DNA of 64,000 bases from the NCBI GenBank assembly GCA_002633005.1, contig NMRA01000304.1, positions 27,200 through 91,199 of the forward strand, read 5' to 3'. Within the stretch, counting starts at the first letter, position 1; every line of letters starts with the position of its first letter. Below, one piece after another: positions 1-11,701 of this stretch. The stretch is from Phoronis australis. Lineage: Eukaryota; Phoronida; Phoronidae. The notes under the pieces are model-generated. The model made no database searches. It was not told the origin of the DNA and saw only the letters and a list, made by a program, of their open reading frames with translations. The translations under genes and the position numbers were made by a program.

Positions 1-1339
1 CCCCCCCCCCAAACACTAAAACTGCACGCATTTAAATCTTTTTTCATCCGTATAATTTTAATTACCGGGGTTAATTAATAAACTCACCATTTCCCTACGC
101 TGTTACTGTTTTATTTTTTTTTGCGGCAGCCAAGGGGGGGGGGGGGCCGGGCCCCCTGGGCCCCCCCCCTAAATCCGCCTATGCAGCGGGCTCTCTTCAA
201 CAAAAAAAAAAACATTTGTCGTCGTCAGTCGATAAGTAGATAGACTAACACTGAAAGACTGACAGACAGGCAGGCAGACACAATGACAGAAAGATGAAGA
301 AAATGATAAGTACATAATTCCCATAATGCATTTATCACGACTACGTAGTCAACTTTTTTCAAAAATTGAACGAACAAAGTTTATTATGAATTTCATAATA
401 TCTAGGCTGGGTTGCATAAAGCTCCAAAATTATCCGCTGGATAAGTTTGGTTGTTGCATGACGTCAGGTGCATTGTTCAATAAGAACAACGTGACGCCTG
501 ATAATGCGACGTCATTGTTGCTATACGGCGAATACCTTTTATGCAATTGGGCCCTGATGATTATATAAAAGTTGTATTGTAAGCATATGTGTCTAATACA
601 ATGTAAGGCTAATATTATATCACATTCTTTCTTAACTGAAATATTTACTTTAAAACAAGAAATGCACGGTCTATACGTCATTTGTAAATTCTGAATACAC
701 CGACCTCGATCATTGAAGGCAAAGATTAAGTTCCAAACTTAAACTAGGCAAAAACAGTACGTTTTCACCTTGACAGGAATATGATAAGTTATTTTTCTGT
801 TTGATATTCTGTTTTTTTTTTTAAATTTTATGAACGTACGCTTGGTTTCTTTAAACAACTTTGCTGTCAAAAATGCATACATCAGTGTGTGTGTGTCATG
901 TCTGCTTTACCAAATCAAGAATAGGCAACATGTAATTAAAATTTGTACCAAGATCAATATTCTTAAAAAATGCTCGTATATCTGATGACTAGTTACGCAC
1001 ACATCGATTGAGATCATACAAAAAATATCTTTTTGTCAATCGAGTATCTTCAAAATTCCAATATTTATTACAAGAACGAAAATCATAAATTATCTTCAAA
1101 CATCACTAAACTCCCAAACCATGTCACCGTTCATTACTCAATTCGAACTAAATTCACGCATGCCATATTTCAAATCCTGCAGCAGATTTTGGCAATCATC
1201 TCACGCCGATAGATTACCATCCCCAAATCCCAAAACAACATTATAGGTACAGGAGCATTGAATACCTTACAAGAGCAACGCGGAGCGTTGAAATGCGCCC
1301 ACGAATGCACAGCTTAAGGTGTGCTCCTAGGGGTGTTTA
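1..1339. other. Gene-free stretch with a G/C-run repeat edge
   Basis: I see no convincing exon here. Positions 121-183 hold a G-run followed by a C-run that ends in AAATCCGCC. The same edge recurs near 39876, 42605 and 46040, so this is probably the end of a dispersed repeat. The remainder is AT-rich, with stop codons in all frames. Confidence 0.6.
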
Positions 1340-2480
1340 TTTGGAACATAAAAATGGCAACTAGATGGCGCAAAATATGTCGAATCCATCCGAGAACTTG
1401 TATGTGTCATCAAAGCTATTTACAAAATTTAATAAAAATACATGAAGAAACTTCTGCGAAAACATACGAAAATGAAAAACTGAAATTGCCATTAAGAGGC
1501 TATAAACGCAAAAAAAAACATTCCTGCCACTAAGGGGCGCCAAAGTAGATAAAGTTGTCGAAAAACCATCGTCAGACTTCCTCTTTACATAAGAAACATA
1601 AGTGCCAATTTCCACATCCATCCTTAGAGTGGTTTGGTTGACAGAGGGGCAGACGCCAAATAACAAGACTCGAAAACAGTAAAAATGGCCACAAGGTGGC
1701 GCAAAATGCCTCAAATTTTACCGAAAGTCGAATGATAGCATCATCTCACTAATAGATGCCTAACTGCCAAATTTTATGAAAATCCATTGACGACTCTTTA
1801 AGATTCAGAGGTAAACGTAAAATACTAAAATTGCCACTAGGGGGCACACCAGTAGTCCGATCCGCCCTATATTCGTCATCCACTGTTGTCAACTTCATAT
1901 AAATACAACAGCAAAATTCAATAAAGATCCTGTAGAGCATTTAGGAGATACAGCCATGGGCGCAAAAACAAACAAAACTGCCACTAGGAGGCGCCATAGC
2001 ATTCCAAGTCATCGGGAAATCATCGTCAGCCGCCCTCTTCACAGTAAGAACATATATGCCAACTTTCAAAATCATACTTAGGGCGGTTTGGTTGTTAGAA
2101 CGGCGGACGCCAAAAAACAGACACGAAAACAGTAAAAATGGCCACTAGGTGGCGCAAAGTACCCCCAAATCCGTCCAAAAATGGGAGGATGGCATCATCT
2201 CACTAACAGATGTCTAACTACCAAATTTTATGAAAATCCGTTGAGAACATCCGAAGATACAGAGGTAAGCCTTACAAAACTAAAATTGCCACTAGAGGGC
2301 ACATCGGTAGTCGGAGAGGTACAAAATTCGTCGCCGTCCGTCGTCAGCTTCATAGGAACACAGCTGCCAAATATCATCAAGATCCTGTGAGGGGTTTAGG
2401 AGATGCAACTGCGGACACCGGACGCCCAGACAGAGATGACGGCAATATGCGACCACATATAAATATGTGGGCGCATAAAA
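1340..2480. repeat. Tandem higher-order repeat with CTCF-like cores
   Basis: The core GCCACTAGGTGGCGC and close variants recur at 1356, 1488, 1526, 1687, 1833, 1980, 2141 and 2288. Steps from 1526 onward are about 146-160 bp, and every third core repeats at 453-455 bp (1526 to 1980, 1688 to 2141, 1833 to 2288). This is a trimer of about 150-bp monomers. Flanking sequence repeats too, for example a block around ccaaattttatgaaaatcc near 1770 and 2221. A related single unit lies at 62571-62870. The short step between 1488 and 1526 suggests a deletion of about 110 bp. No protein is supported. Confidence 0.85.
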
Positions 2481-4359
2481 ATGAAATGTATTAAATTGCT
2501 GCAAATCTGTACATGTAACTATTCCGTTTTTCTGTACATAGTTAAAAGATACCAAAGAGTAAATTCTACTATCAAATAGCTAACTTATTTGTATGTGTAG
2601 CCTACAACTACACTTCGAGCTTGAGCCCGAACATGGTTACTTTGGTTATTGTTCATTCTCACAAAGGTTCTACGAGTATTGGTGTAATAACTGGCACATT
2701 TGTAAATAAAGCTGATGGGCTATCCGGGGTTCTTTAGAGTTAGCATTCATGTACTAATTTTGCATACGTTGTTCGTGTTGTAGGAGCGCTATTCTATGAG
2801 TGGACACGGGAAATCAGTAGCAGGAATTGTAAAGCACTTCGGAAGTAACAGTTCTTAGCCAAACGTCTTCGCTGGTGACTGTCACTTATTAGAATCATTA
2901 TTTTGGCAAAACTCGTGATAATATGCCGGCGGTAGCGAGTTCTCATTCGGGCATAAAAAGAAAACGTCGAATTTGCAATTCAAAGGAATTTTTGAAGGTG
3001 ATTGAAAATCTTGAGATCTTGATTCAATAATTTCTTGATTTCCTTTTTGCTTAGGTAGCAGGATAGGTGAAGACAAGGAATGAGTTTGACCGGCAGATAT
3101 GATTTTCATTGGCGGCTCAAGTGGACCAAGCCAAACCCTTGTAGGGTCGACAACCTACTCCGGCCGTCACCCCACCTCGGACGACATTCCACCCCGATAG
3201 CCGACAGTTCTGCGCTTCCCAGAGCCCCCACTCGAGTTCGTTGCAAAAATTCCCTTGTGGCCGCAGCTCATGTTAGGACTCCGTACCCGTCGCCACCAAT
3301 GTCGCGTTTGGTCCGCCTAATACATACTTATGGCTTAGCTACATTCATGTCCTCGAATTGATATTCAGTGAACGCAGCTAATTCGCATGGTTTCAAATAA
3401 AACTGCGTCTGCACTTGTTTACTCAGAAAAGGACAAAATTAAAACTGGCCTCTTAGAAAATTTATCTCGATGCGTTTCTTGTCAAAACGCCATTCCTGTT
3501 ATCGCGAAGTACATGCAGGGATTCCACGAATTGAGAAGCTTAGGGTTGTGCAGGACCGTATCGGCAAGTCTTTGTATTTAGCAAAACATAAAAACTACAG
3601 CTTTTAACTCAGTAAAAGTTATATGGTCTGAAAGCCGAAAACCTTTAGAATTTCATTTTGACATACTAATTAGTAAAATTTATCAAAAGTTACAGAGATA
3701 ACAAAGCCACAGTACCAACAACATAACAAAATTTTGATGAATCAAAATGATCCAGGTGAAGTCTCAAAGAAGCTGTTACAGTTTTCTAAAATATCATTTC
3801 TCTTTCGATTTTTGCAACGTTTGAGCTTTTTTCAATAAAATCGCAAAACTTATATATTTGATCGCCCTTAATTCATTAGTGGAACAAGTGGTAAAGCTGG
3901 ACTGTGCCATACTCAATAGTGCAATGCGTTATCGCGACTACCATGCATCGTGGATTGGTATCTCATTCCGCCCAGTCTAATTTTGCTCTTGGGAAGAAGG
4001 ATAAGTTGCACGAGTGAGACTTGCAGACAATGTTGAAAGCATAATATTTTCTACGTAAGCTAACACATTACCAGGATCCTGGTAATGTTTTCCTGCTTTT
4101 GGTCATACATGCCCGCATATGAAACTGCTGTAAGGATAGTAAACACCGCATTACGGGTTTTGAATCAAGTTGTTACTTTCGGCATAGAAGACAATCCATA
4201 GGCTATATCTCATGTTGTAAACCAATACTCAATATTCGAGTTATCCTAGCACTAAATTCATCGGATGTTCACTGTTCTCGATTAAAACTGAAACGAGTTC
4301 GACATTTACATTATCAGTAAGCATATACACTTATCATTATACACACCTACTACACTCAC
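2481..4359. other. Mostly non-coding stretch with a dispersed-repeat copy
   Basis: Positions 3590-3850 are one of three copies of a dispersed repeat (others at about 23545-24060 and 25480-25960); all share blocks such as ctcaaagaagctgttacag. A minus-strand open stretch at 2882-3049 follows a pyrimidine-rich AG and could be a small exon. It does not join in phase to the 4360-4576 exon and I do not recognise it. Positions 3120-3300 are more GC-rich than their surroundings, without an assignable gene. Confidence 0.5.
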
Positions 4360-4576
4360 CAGATCGGTTATGATTGTATGGTCGTCTGTTAGGGTTCTCC
4401 TCTGAAAATTTAACTACGTCCCTTTCCAGCGGCCGTTTCTCTTTAACACTCGCCCAATAACCTGATTCTGTCATCATGAAAAGAAAGGATATGAAGAGGC
4501 CAGTTGTGGCGATCAGTGTAATAAAAGTTATCAGAAATACATCATAAACTCGCATCATTTGAAAGCGTTTGCACAT
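4360..4576 (-). CDS. Probable first coding exon of a type II membrane protein
   Basis: From the ATG at 4576 the minus strand encodes 72 codons and ends at G|GTGAGT, a strong donor leaving phase 1. After a short basic start (MCKRFQMMR) there is one hydrophobic segment, roughly residues 13-36, then a charged stem rich in K, R, E and N. This is the layout of a type II single-pass protein such as a Golgi glycosyltransferase or sulfotransferase; that class is inferred from topology only. The next exon should lie at lower coordinates, but I could not find one that continues the frame, and it may be outside the window. A second in-frame Met at residue 7 is an alternative start. Confidence 0.4.
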
Positions 4577-5849
4577 AGTTCACCGACGGAGTAAGTTCAA
4601 GTTTATTGCCGACACAACATTAATCAAATTTTATTCCGATAAATAACGTAAGGAGCATTGCATCATGATAAGCGTCTGCTCTATGGCCATAAATCTTTGT
4701 ACAGCTCGCGGCCAGTAGGTCACTAATGGTGTCGCCGTATGAATAACTACATTCGCGCGAATTTTCGTCTCCCATATAGCAGCTTCTCACCTCACTGCAC
4801 AATAGACATCCGTGTTTAAATACGGTAATTTGTTGAGCTGGTGAAAATTGAACAACTCTGCTCACTGCAACGTCCAGATCGCCCTTGTGCACAAAAAGTC
4901 TCATGATGGGGTGAACGCTATCAATGTCATCCCGCGCACAGCTTTATATAAACCACTTGCAGTCCTTCACAGTTTGACAGATGAACACTTGGGCCGTGAC
5001 TATTATTATTATTGACATTGGTCCTAGGACGGTGATAACTGCAGAGTTTAGAACCCTAGAAGAAGACGATGACAGTTTTCGTAGTAACTGCAACACGCAC
5101 CATTTCCCTAACAGCCTGCTGACCTGGTACACGACAGACTCCCCGTCTAGCTGGCTATGTGGGTCTACCTTCACACTGGACCTCGTGCCCTGAATGGAGA
5201 ATCTTGACTAAACACTTTGACCTACATTCTATTGTTGCTGACATCACACGGATGGTGTAAAATTAGCCACAGGTCACGAGAGATCATGAACCAGAAAGCC
5301 CTGATGAGTGGCGAATTTATGTGGAAAATAAATCTCTGTGTCCGACGTTGAATCAACTCTTTATTTATAACCTGTTTGTATTGATTATTTACGAAATATA
5401 AGAATTAAGGTGAAAGCGTTCAGAAAATGTAAGCTGTTGTGGTCACGGTTGCTTGGCCTAAATGCGGCTATCTAATTCAAAATGTGACCATGATGACCAC
5501 GCGACAAATAAGTTAGTCAAATAAACCGATTTTTGTCCTTCAATTGTCTAATTGTTTTTCAGCGAACTCCCTGGTCAATATTGGTCAGAACGGCATCTAA
5601 TGAATCACGTAGCAAGAAAAATCGAAATTGTTCGACCATTAATATTTTTTGTCTTTCTTAATAAGAACCGAATCCCGATTCCTTTCGAGGGAAAAATTAA
5701 CGCCCGAGTTCAGTCAGCACTGCCAGGCGTATTTCACGCTTCAGTTGCACCCATTAAAGGGTTATTATATGACGTTATCCGGGACAGTCAGGCCTGGCCA
5801 ATACACACTCTAATGGGATTACATAAGCCAACGGTCGCACCTCGGTCGT
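4577..5849. other. No recognisable gene
   Basis: A minus-strand open frame with an ATG at 4904 runs to 4620 and contains a possible donor GTGAGA near 4797, but it matches nothing I know and has no partner exon. The rest, including 5200-5850, is AT-rich with no supported feature. Confidence 0.4.
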
Positions 5850-7520
5850 CGGTAAAGGGCGCTAGCGTTGGTTCTGTTATGCGTTCAGTTGCAAGGGGAT
5901 CCGTTGTCGCCATACCCTATTATTCCATGTGCAGGGATTATGGGCTGGCTCTTTAGACTAGACAACAGTGTAAAAAGGTATCCGGGTAGGATCGGTGGAA
6001 TACAAACTGATCATGTATGCAGATGATACGGTTATATCTTTAGATGGCTCGGAGCAGTCTCTGCGGAAAACACTTCACATTTTAAACCAATTTGCAAAAT
6101 ATTCTGGTCTAAAGCTTAATCTGGAAAAAACAATTTGTATTTGAATAGGTTCTATGAAGGGTATCTATCAAAAATGTGTTGGGACATAAAACTGAAATGC
6201 CTACATCATAATTCGCTTTACTTGATAATTCATTCTCTAGTGATTTAAATAAAATCCCCGACATTAATTTTAACAGCAAGCTTGGTGAAATAAAGAAGAC
6301 TATAGACATGTGGGGAAAAACTTGACACTTTTTGGAAGAATAACAGTTGTGAAATCGATGATAACGCCAAAACTCGTCCTCTTCACAGGACTTCCTGAAG
6401 TAACTGAACAAAATGTTCTACTGTTTTCGGTATGGAACGGTAAAACGGAATAAACTTGTCGTAAGATTATGGCTCAAGAGTATAATGTTGGTCACTTCTT
6501 TTCTGAAAGCCATTAAATTAACGTGGTTTCGTAGACTACTAAGTTTGTCAAAGTACTACAAGTCCATAGGCAGTTTTAGCAAATGGTTTGTTATCAAGAG
6601 TTTCAAAGAATTACTTACTGTTCGGGGATTTCTATTTCCATTGAAAGAGGCCTTTCAATGTGTACATGAATTCAGATTGTTCGTTAACGAAAACGTTGGT
6701 ATTCATCAGCCTCTTTGGTTTAATTCCAATAATGTTACAGTATATTATAGTAATAGGCAAAAAGCCTGTTTTCTATAAACAAATACAATCTTCCTTTATT
6801 TGTACACATGGCCATCGGCCCAAACAACGGTTTCAAAAAGGCATAACTCATGTACACGACTTATTCTGATGGTTGTTTTCTTAATTATGAGGAGTTTATA
6901 CAGAAATATGATTTTACCCCTCAAACGACTATTTTATGGTCTACGAAGATCATTGTATGCTAGCTAAAGACAGCTCAGAGAGTGAAAGTATCAGGTAATT
7001 TTATCCCGTCGTCCTCGATACATCGAGGTTATTTTGAGAGATGTCAAAGTAGTAAATAAAATGTCCCACGTTATTGTCTCTCAAATTTGGGAAAAAACAA
7101 AGTTTCAACTAAAGTGGAGACAAAAATTAAATCTCCCGAATACAACAGTATGGTGATACAATGTTTTATTCCTATATCTATTTGTTCGCTGAAGATGTTT
7201 CTCTGAGATGGTTCCAGTTTAGGCTGGTTCACAGAAGTATAGACTGTCATTGTGCACTTTTTGCTTAGATGAAAGTGAATCTATTTTCCCTGTGTACTCA
7301 GGGTCTCGCAGTGTTACTCAGCATTTTCGGACTAGTGTAAATAACTGGCTGGAAGATGCTGTTGGACATAGTATAAAGCTGTTCTTACAATCAATTCTGT
7401 TTGGTGTTCAGATGGAAGCGGTTTTACAAAGTATGGTTCTTTGCCTCGGCATGAACCACATTTATAAACAAAGGTGAAAGTGCGAAAATTCCTGCCTTGC
7501 ACTGCTTAAAAAGGAAGTTG
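5850..7520 (+). mobile_element. Decayed LINE reverse transcriptase fragment
   Basis: Broken plus-strand frames carry reverse transcriptase signatures. QGDPLSPY is at 5892 onward, followed about 45 codons later by YADDT with downstream SGLKLNLEKT, the order expected in the palm domain of non-LTR retrotransposons. Further down come LTWFRRLLSL (near 6520), QPLWFNSNN (near 6710) and a C-terminal stretch with CTFCLDESES and NNWLE (7250-7370), typical of the region after the RT in L1/Tx1-type elements. Many stops and frameshifts show it is dead. The 5' part, including the endonuclease, is not seen. A related 3' end lies at 37345-38620. Confidence 0.75.
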
Positions 7521-8894
7521 CAGTGTACATTTCCACTGAACGGTATATATACATAAAGAATGAAATATGGTGAATTTATAGAGCGCTAGCAATGTCTTAA
7601 CCTTTATTTTTATGTTAAATTACCTTTGTACATATCAGCACTGTAAGTTGACCTTAATTGATCCTTGACTAAACAAAAAATATTGTATTGTGTAATTGTG
7701 TGATCTGTACCGTACCTATTATATTGAAAAAAGATAAAAAATATAGCATAGAATGCAAATTCCATGACTTTGGCGTGATATAATCTCAGGCCATTGTTAC
7801 AAGTAATTATTGTCACCACAAGTAAAAACAATTTATGACAATCATCAAAAGAAGAAAACAGCTTTTGCGTACCGGTATAATCACAGATCAAACTGGTCGT
7901 TTGCTTTTTGTGCAAAATGGTGAAACAACGTCTTCACTGGACTTGTCTGAGAGTTGAAATAAAAAGGTAACGTTTCGTCGGCCACCAGGAGGCACCTGTC
8001 GTCTTAGACAAACAGCGGGGAACTTTGAACGATACCCGCCTCCCGTTCAGTAACGCTAGGACCTCTCTAAAAGCAAGACTTCGCGAGATTACGTGAGATA
8101 TTCCCGTGTATTTTAAATGAGAACACGTGACCTTGACTAGACTTTAGCTAGGTCCTAGCGTAGGTCCTAGCCTCTACTGACAGGTCCCACGTATTTTCAA
8201 CTTTAAGAGAAGGCGAGGCAAGACGACACCCGAGAACAAATGTGTGCACCTTCTCCAATACAGATACCGCATTTGTGGCATGAAATTTGGAAATGTGACG
8301 GGTGATCAGACTCTGCTTAGCGGCGTCTTCTCTTGCTAGTGTAGCTGCAGTTGCTGCTGGTATCTCAGCCATCGATATCCACCCTATCTCGGTCGTCTTT
8401 GCCCTCAATCCTTGTTTCAGTGACATGAACCAATGAGCGTGCTGGAAATGCTCTGCTGCCGACCTCAATTGGAAAGTCCAGAAATTTCCAATGTTTTGAC
8501 ACACACCATCACCTCTAAGTTCGTAATACTTCAATTTCTTGCGTTGGTGCGCCTCTTCCACTTCTCGTCTGCTGCGGCCTGGTTGCAGCCTTGTCTGTAC
8601 TGTGTCTTGGAAACCACACGCTTGTCTAACGTGTCCCTGGTCTTGATTGCCGCTGTCTTACTTTTCACTACATGTAGGTAGAATTTTGTGAAATGAAGGA
8701 CCATAAATTATTTTTAGAGAAATTAGGACTAGCGCATATTGAAACGTCATGTTTCAATCTGCGAAATGTAATTGGTAAGAACAACTATTTTCTAAACGTG
8801 TCAAGGGAATTTGATTTGGTTAGTACTAACACATTGAACAAAAAATGTTTGATTGTTCTAAAACCCCCACCACCCCATCGACCCACAACCCCCN
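7521..8894. other. Unassigned stretch with a dispersed repeat
   Basis: Positions 8048-8170 (gcaagacttcgcgaga and flanks) match 56097-56175 and 60918-61000, so they are a dispersed repeat. A long minus-strand open frame covers about 8148-8600 but has no ATG at its start and no recognisable domain. An adjacent frame after a possible acceptor near 8663 is rich in K and R. Neither is convincing. A single N at 8894 marks an assembly join at the edge of the 74-bp tandem repeat. Confidence 0.4.
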
Positions 8895-9048
8895 CAGAGT
8901 ACTGTTGTTCCTGGGTTTTCTTCAATTTTATTCTTATTCTTATTCTTATTACTCTGCGCGTGTAAGCGCAGAGTACTGTTGTTCCTGGGTTTTCTTCAAT
9001 TTTATTCTTATTCTTATTCTTATTACTCTGCGCGTGTAAGCGCAGAGT
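8895..9048. repeat. 74-bp tandem repeat with hairpin ends
   Basis: Units start at CAGAGT on 8895, 8969 and 9043, a 74-bp period. The third unit runs into the Helitron-like element. Each unit contains TTCTTATTC pyrimidine repeats and ends in ACTCTGCGC, a short loop and GCGCAGAGT, a 9-bp stem. Sequence CGCGCAGAGT also occurs just before the 3' hairpin of the neighbouring Helitron-like elements, so these units may be truncated relatives. Confidence 0.8.
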
Positions 9049-9081
9049 ACTGTTGTTTCTGGGTTTTCTTCAATTTTATTC

Positions 9082-10519
9082 TTCTTCTTCTTATTCTTCT
9101 TCCGACCAACTTTGAGGCTTAATAACTCCAAATTGGGTGCAGGTACGGTCTTTAAATTCAGCATATGACTTTTGACAGTAAATAAATTTTGATTGGTTAT
9201 ATAATCATATTCCATATTGCACGGGAAGAGGTCGTTTGGTGCAAAGGTCATATAATTTTCAAAATGCTACTCCTCCTTCAGTTTTAAAGCTATCTTTTTC
9301 AATTTCGGTGCACAGGTATAAGTCAACATGACAATTTAAAAAATTACTTTTCTAAGTAATCGGGTCATCCAATCAGGTGAAATAGGTCAAAGGTCATTAG
9401 GTGAAAACTAAAATTTTCAGGTAGACATTTCAAATTAACAGGTCTGATTGGCACGGGAAATTCAATTCGGAATCCAAAGTTTCAGGTCATTTAGTGCAAA
9501 CATGGGGTCATTAGGTGCATTTTTCTTCTGAAATTTTGACCTTTTCATTCAGCAAGTATTCTGATGTGTCAACCGTCAGACAACTGTGATTCTCAGCATT
9601 AAACATGTTTTTCATGGGCTTTGCATTAATTCTCCTTAAGATGCTTATAATATAAAAAATAATTGCAGGCGGTCTGATACACGTTGTACCAGACGTGCGC
9701 AGGCCTCACATGTGGGCCCATTGCACTGATCACCTGGAAATATTTTTATGCTTTATTAATATATGGTTAAAACCGAGCTGAGGAGCTAGAAACCTGGCTC
9801 AAGGGTTTAGCAGTGTGACCTGGTGGGACTCGAACCCACGACCTCGAGTAAAGAAAGCGGGCACTTATCAACCAGGCCGCACTGCCTCCTCTAGATGCTT
9901 ATAATGCACTGGATAGGGTCAATTAGTGCAAAGGTCATGTAACGTTCAAAATGTTATATCTCTTACGTTTTTCAAGGAATTCTTTTCAATTTCAGCACAC
10001 TTGGGTAAGTCAACATGCCAATTGAATACCCTACTTTACTTCGCAATAGGACTAACCAATCAGAAAAAAATAGGTCAAAGGTCATTGAGTGCAAACTAAA
10101 ATTTTGAGCTAGAGACTTCAAAATTGCATATCTGTTTACTAAGTGCGATTGAATTTGAATTCTAAGTTTTCAGGTCATTTGGTGCACCCATGGGGTCATT
10201 AGGTGCATTTTTCTTCTGAAAGTGACCAAATCATTCATCTTGTATTCTGAAGTGCTTAAAGTAAAACATCTGTGATTTTTAGCATTAACCACACTTTTAA
10301 GCGAGTTAGCAATTACTCCCTCATCGGGGCTCATAATGCACCGGAAGAGGTCAATTAGTGGAAAGGTCATCAAAAATAAATATGTAATTTCTCCTACAAT
10401 TTTAAAGAATTCCTTTTCATATTGGTAAACGGGTTGCTAGGAGTAACTTCCCATAATAATTCCAGTAATACGCACGCGCAGAGTCCGTTATTGTCACACC
10501 GTGACAATAATCTTTCTAG
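9082..10519 (+). mobile_element. Helitron-like element, copy 1 (interrupted by a SINE)
   Basis: This and the next 1181 bp are two head-to-tail copies of one element: the same sequence recurs 1435 bp later (9102 versus 10537). The 3' end has a perfect 10-bp stem, TTATTGTCAC and GTGACAATAA around a 3-nt loop (10488-10510), five bases, then CTAG. That is the hairpin-plus-CTRR terminus of Helitrons. The 5' end lies in TTC repeats and begins with TC, also as expected. It encodes no protein, so it is non-autonomous. It carries two internal diverged repeats 432 bp apart once the SINE is removed, each with an AGGTCAAAGGTCA motif (9384, 10072). Confidence 0.65.
9652..9892 (-). mobile_element. tRNA-derived SINE with target-site duplication
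   Basis: On the minus strand a tRNA-like head starts near 9890. It has an A-box-like TGGTTGATAAGTGC and a B box GGTTCGAGTCCC, then about 150 bp of body and an A/T-rich tail. It is flanked by a perfect 13-bp direct repeat AGATGCTTATAAT at 9639-9651 and 9893-9905. The second Helitron-like copy has a single, slightly diverged version of this site and no insertion. Element plus one repeat is 254 bp, which accounts for the whole length difference between the two Helitron-like copies. Confidence 0.85.
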
Positions 10520-10520
10520 T

Positions 10521-11701
10521 TCTTCTTATTCTTCTTCCGACCAACTTTGAGGCTTAATAACTCCAAATTGGATGCAGGTACGGTTTTTAAATTCAGCATA
10601 TGACTTTTGACAGTATATAAATTTTGATTGGTTATATAATCATATTCCATATTGCATCGGAAGAGGTCGTTTAGTGCAAAGGTCATATAATTTTCAAAAC
10701 GCTACTCCTCCTTCAGTTTTAAAGCTATCTTTTTCAAATTCGGTGCACAGATATAAGTCAACATGACAATTAAAAAAATTACTTTTCTAAATAATCGGGT
10801 CATCCAATCAGGTGAAATAGGTCAAAGGTGATTAGGTGCAAACTAAAATTTTGAGGTAGACACTTCAAATTGACAGGTCTCATAGCCACAGGTAAATCAA
10901 ATCGGAATCCAAAGTGTCAGGTCATTTAGTGCAAACATGGGGTCATTAGGTGCATTTTTCTTCTGAAAATTTGACCTTTTCAATCAGCAAATATTCTGAT
11001 GTGTCAGCTCTTAGACAACTGTGATTCTCAGCGTTAAACACATTTTCCATGGGTTTGCAATAATTCTCCAAAAGATGCTTAAAATGCACCGGGTAAGGTC
11101 AATTTGTGCAAAGGTCATGTAACGTTCAAAATCTTATAACTCTTACGTTTTTCAAGGAATTCTTTTCAATTTCAGCACACTGGTGTAAGTCAACATGCCA
11201 AGTGAATACCCTACTTTACTTCGCAATAGGCTTAACCAATCAGAAAAAATAGGTCAAAGGTCATTGAGTGCAAACTAAAATTTTGTGCTAGAGACTTCAG
11301 AATTACGTATCTGTTTACTAAGTGCAAATGAGTTTGAATTCTAAATTTTCAGGTCATTTGGTGCACCCATGGGGTCATTAGGTGCATTTTTCTTCTGAAA
11401 GTTTGACCACTTCATTCATCTTGTATTCTGAAGTGCTTAAAGTAAAACATCTGTGATTATTAGCATTAACCACACTTTTAATCGAGTTAACAATTACTCC
11501 CTCATCGGGGCTCAAAATGCACCGGAAGAGGTCAATTAGTGGAAAGGTCATCAAAAAATTAATGTGTAATTTCTCCTACAATTTTTAAGAATTCCTTTTC
11601 ATATTTGTAAATGTGTTGCTGTCAGTAACTTTCCATAATAACTCCAGTAATACGCACGCGCAGAGTCCGTTATTGTCACGCCGTGACAATAATCTTTCTA
11701 G
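10521..11701 (+). mobile_element. Helitron-like element, copy 2 (uninterrupted)
   Basis: It starts with TC directly after the CTAG of copy 1 and ends with the same hairpin (TTATTGTCAC at 11670-11679, GTGACAATAA at 11683-11692) and CTAG at 11698-11701. Internal landmarks match copy 1 throughout. AGGTCAAAGGTCA is intact at 11251, while the motif at 10819 reads AGGTCAAAGGTGA. No coding capacity is seen. Tandem head-to-tail arrays are a known habit of Helitrons. Confidence 0.65.

Noticed and set aside
5552-5956. 134-codon plus-strand frame as an independent gene
   Set aside because: Its right part overlaps the reverse transcriptase motif QGDPLSPY in another frame; the left part has no domain or ATG context that supports a gene.
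8148-8690. Minus-strand 137-codon frame as a gene
   Set aside because: It begins at GTG, has no recognisable domain, its left end lies in a dispersed repeat, and an overlapping frame looks equally coding-like.
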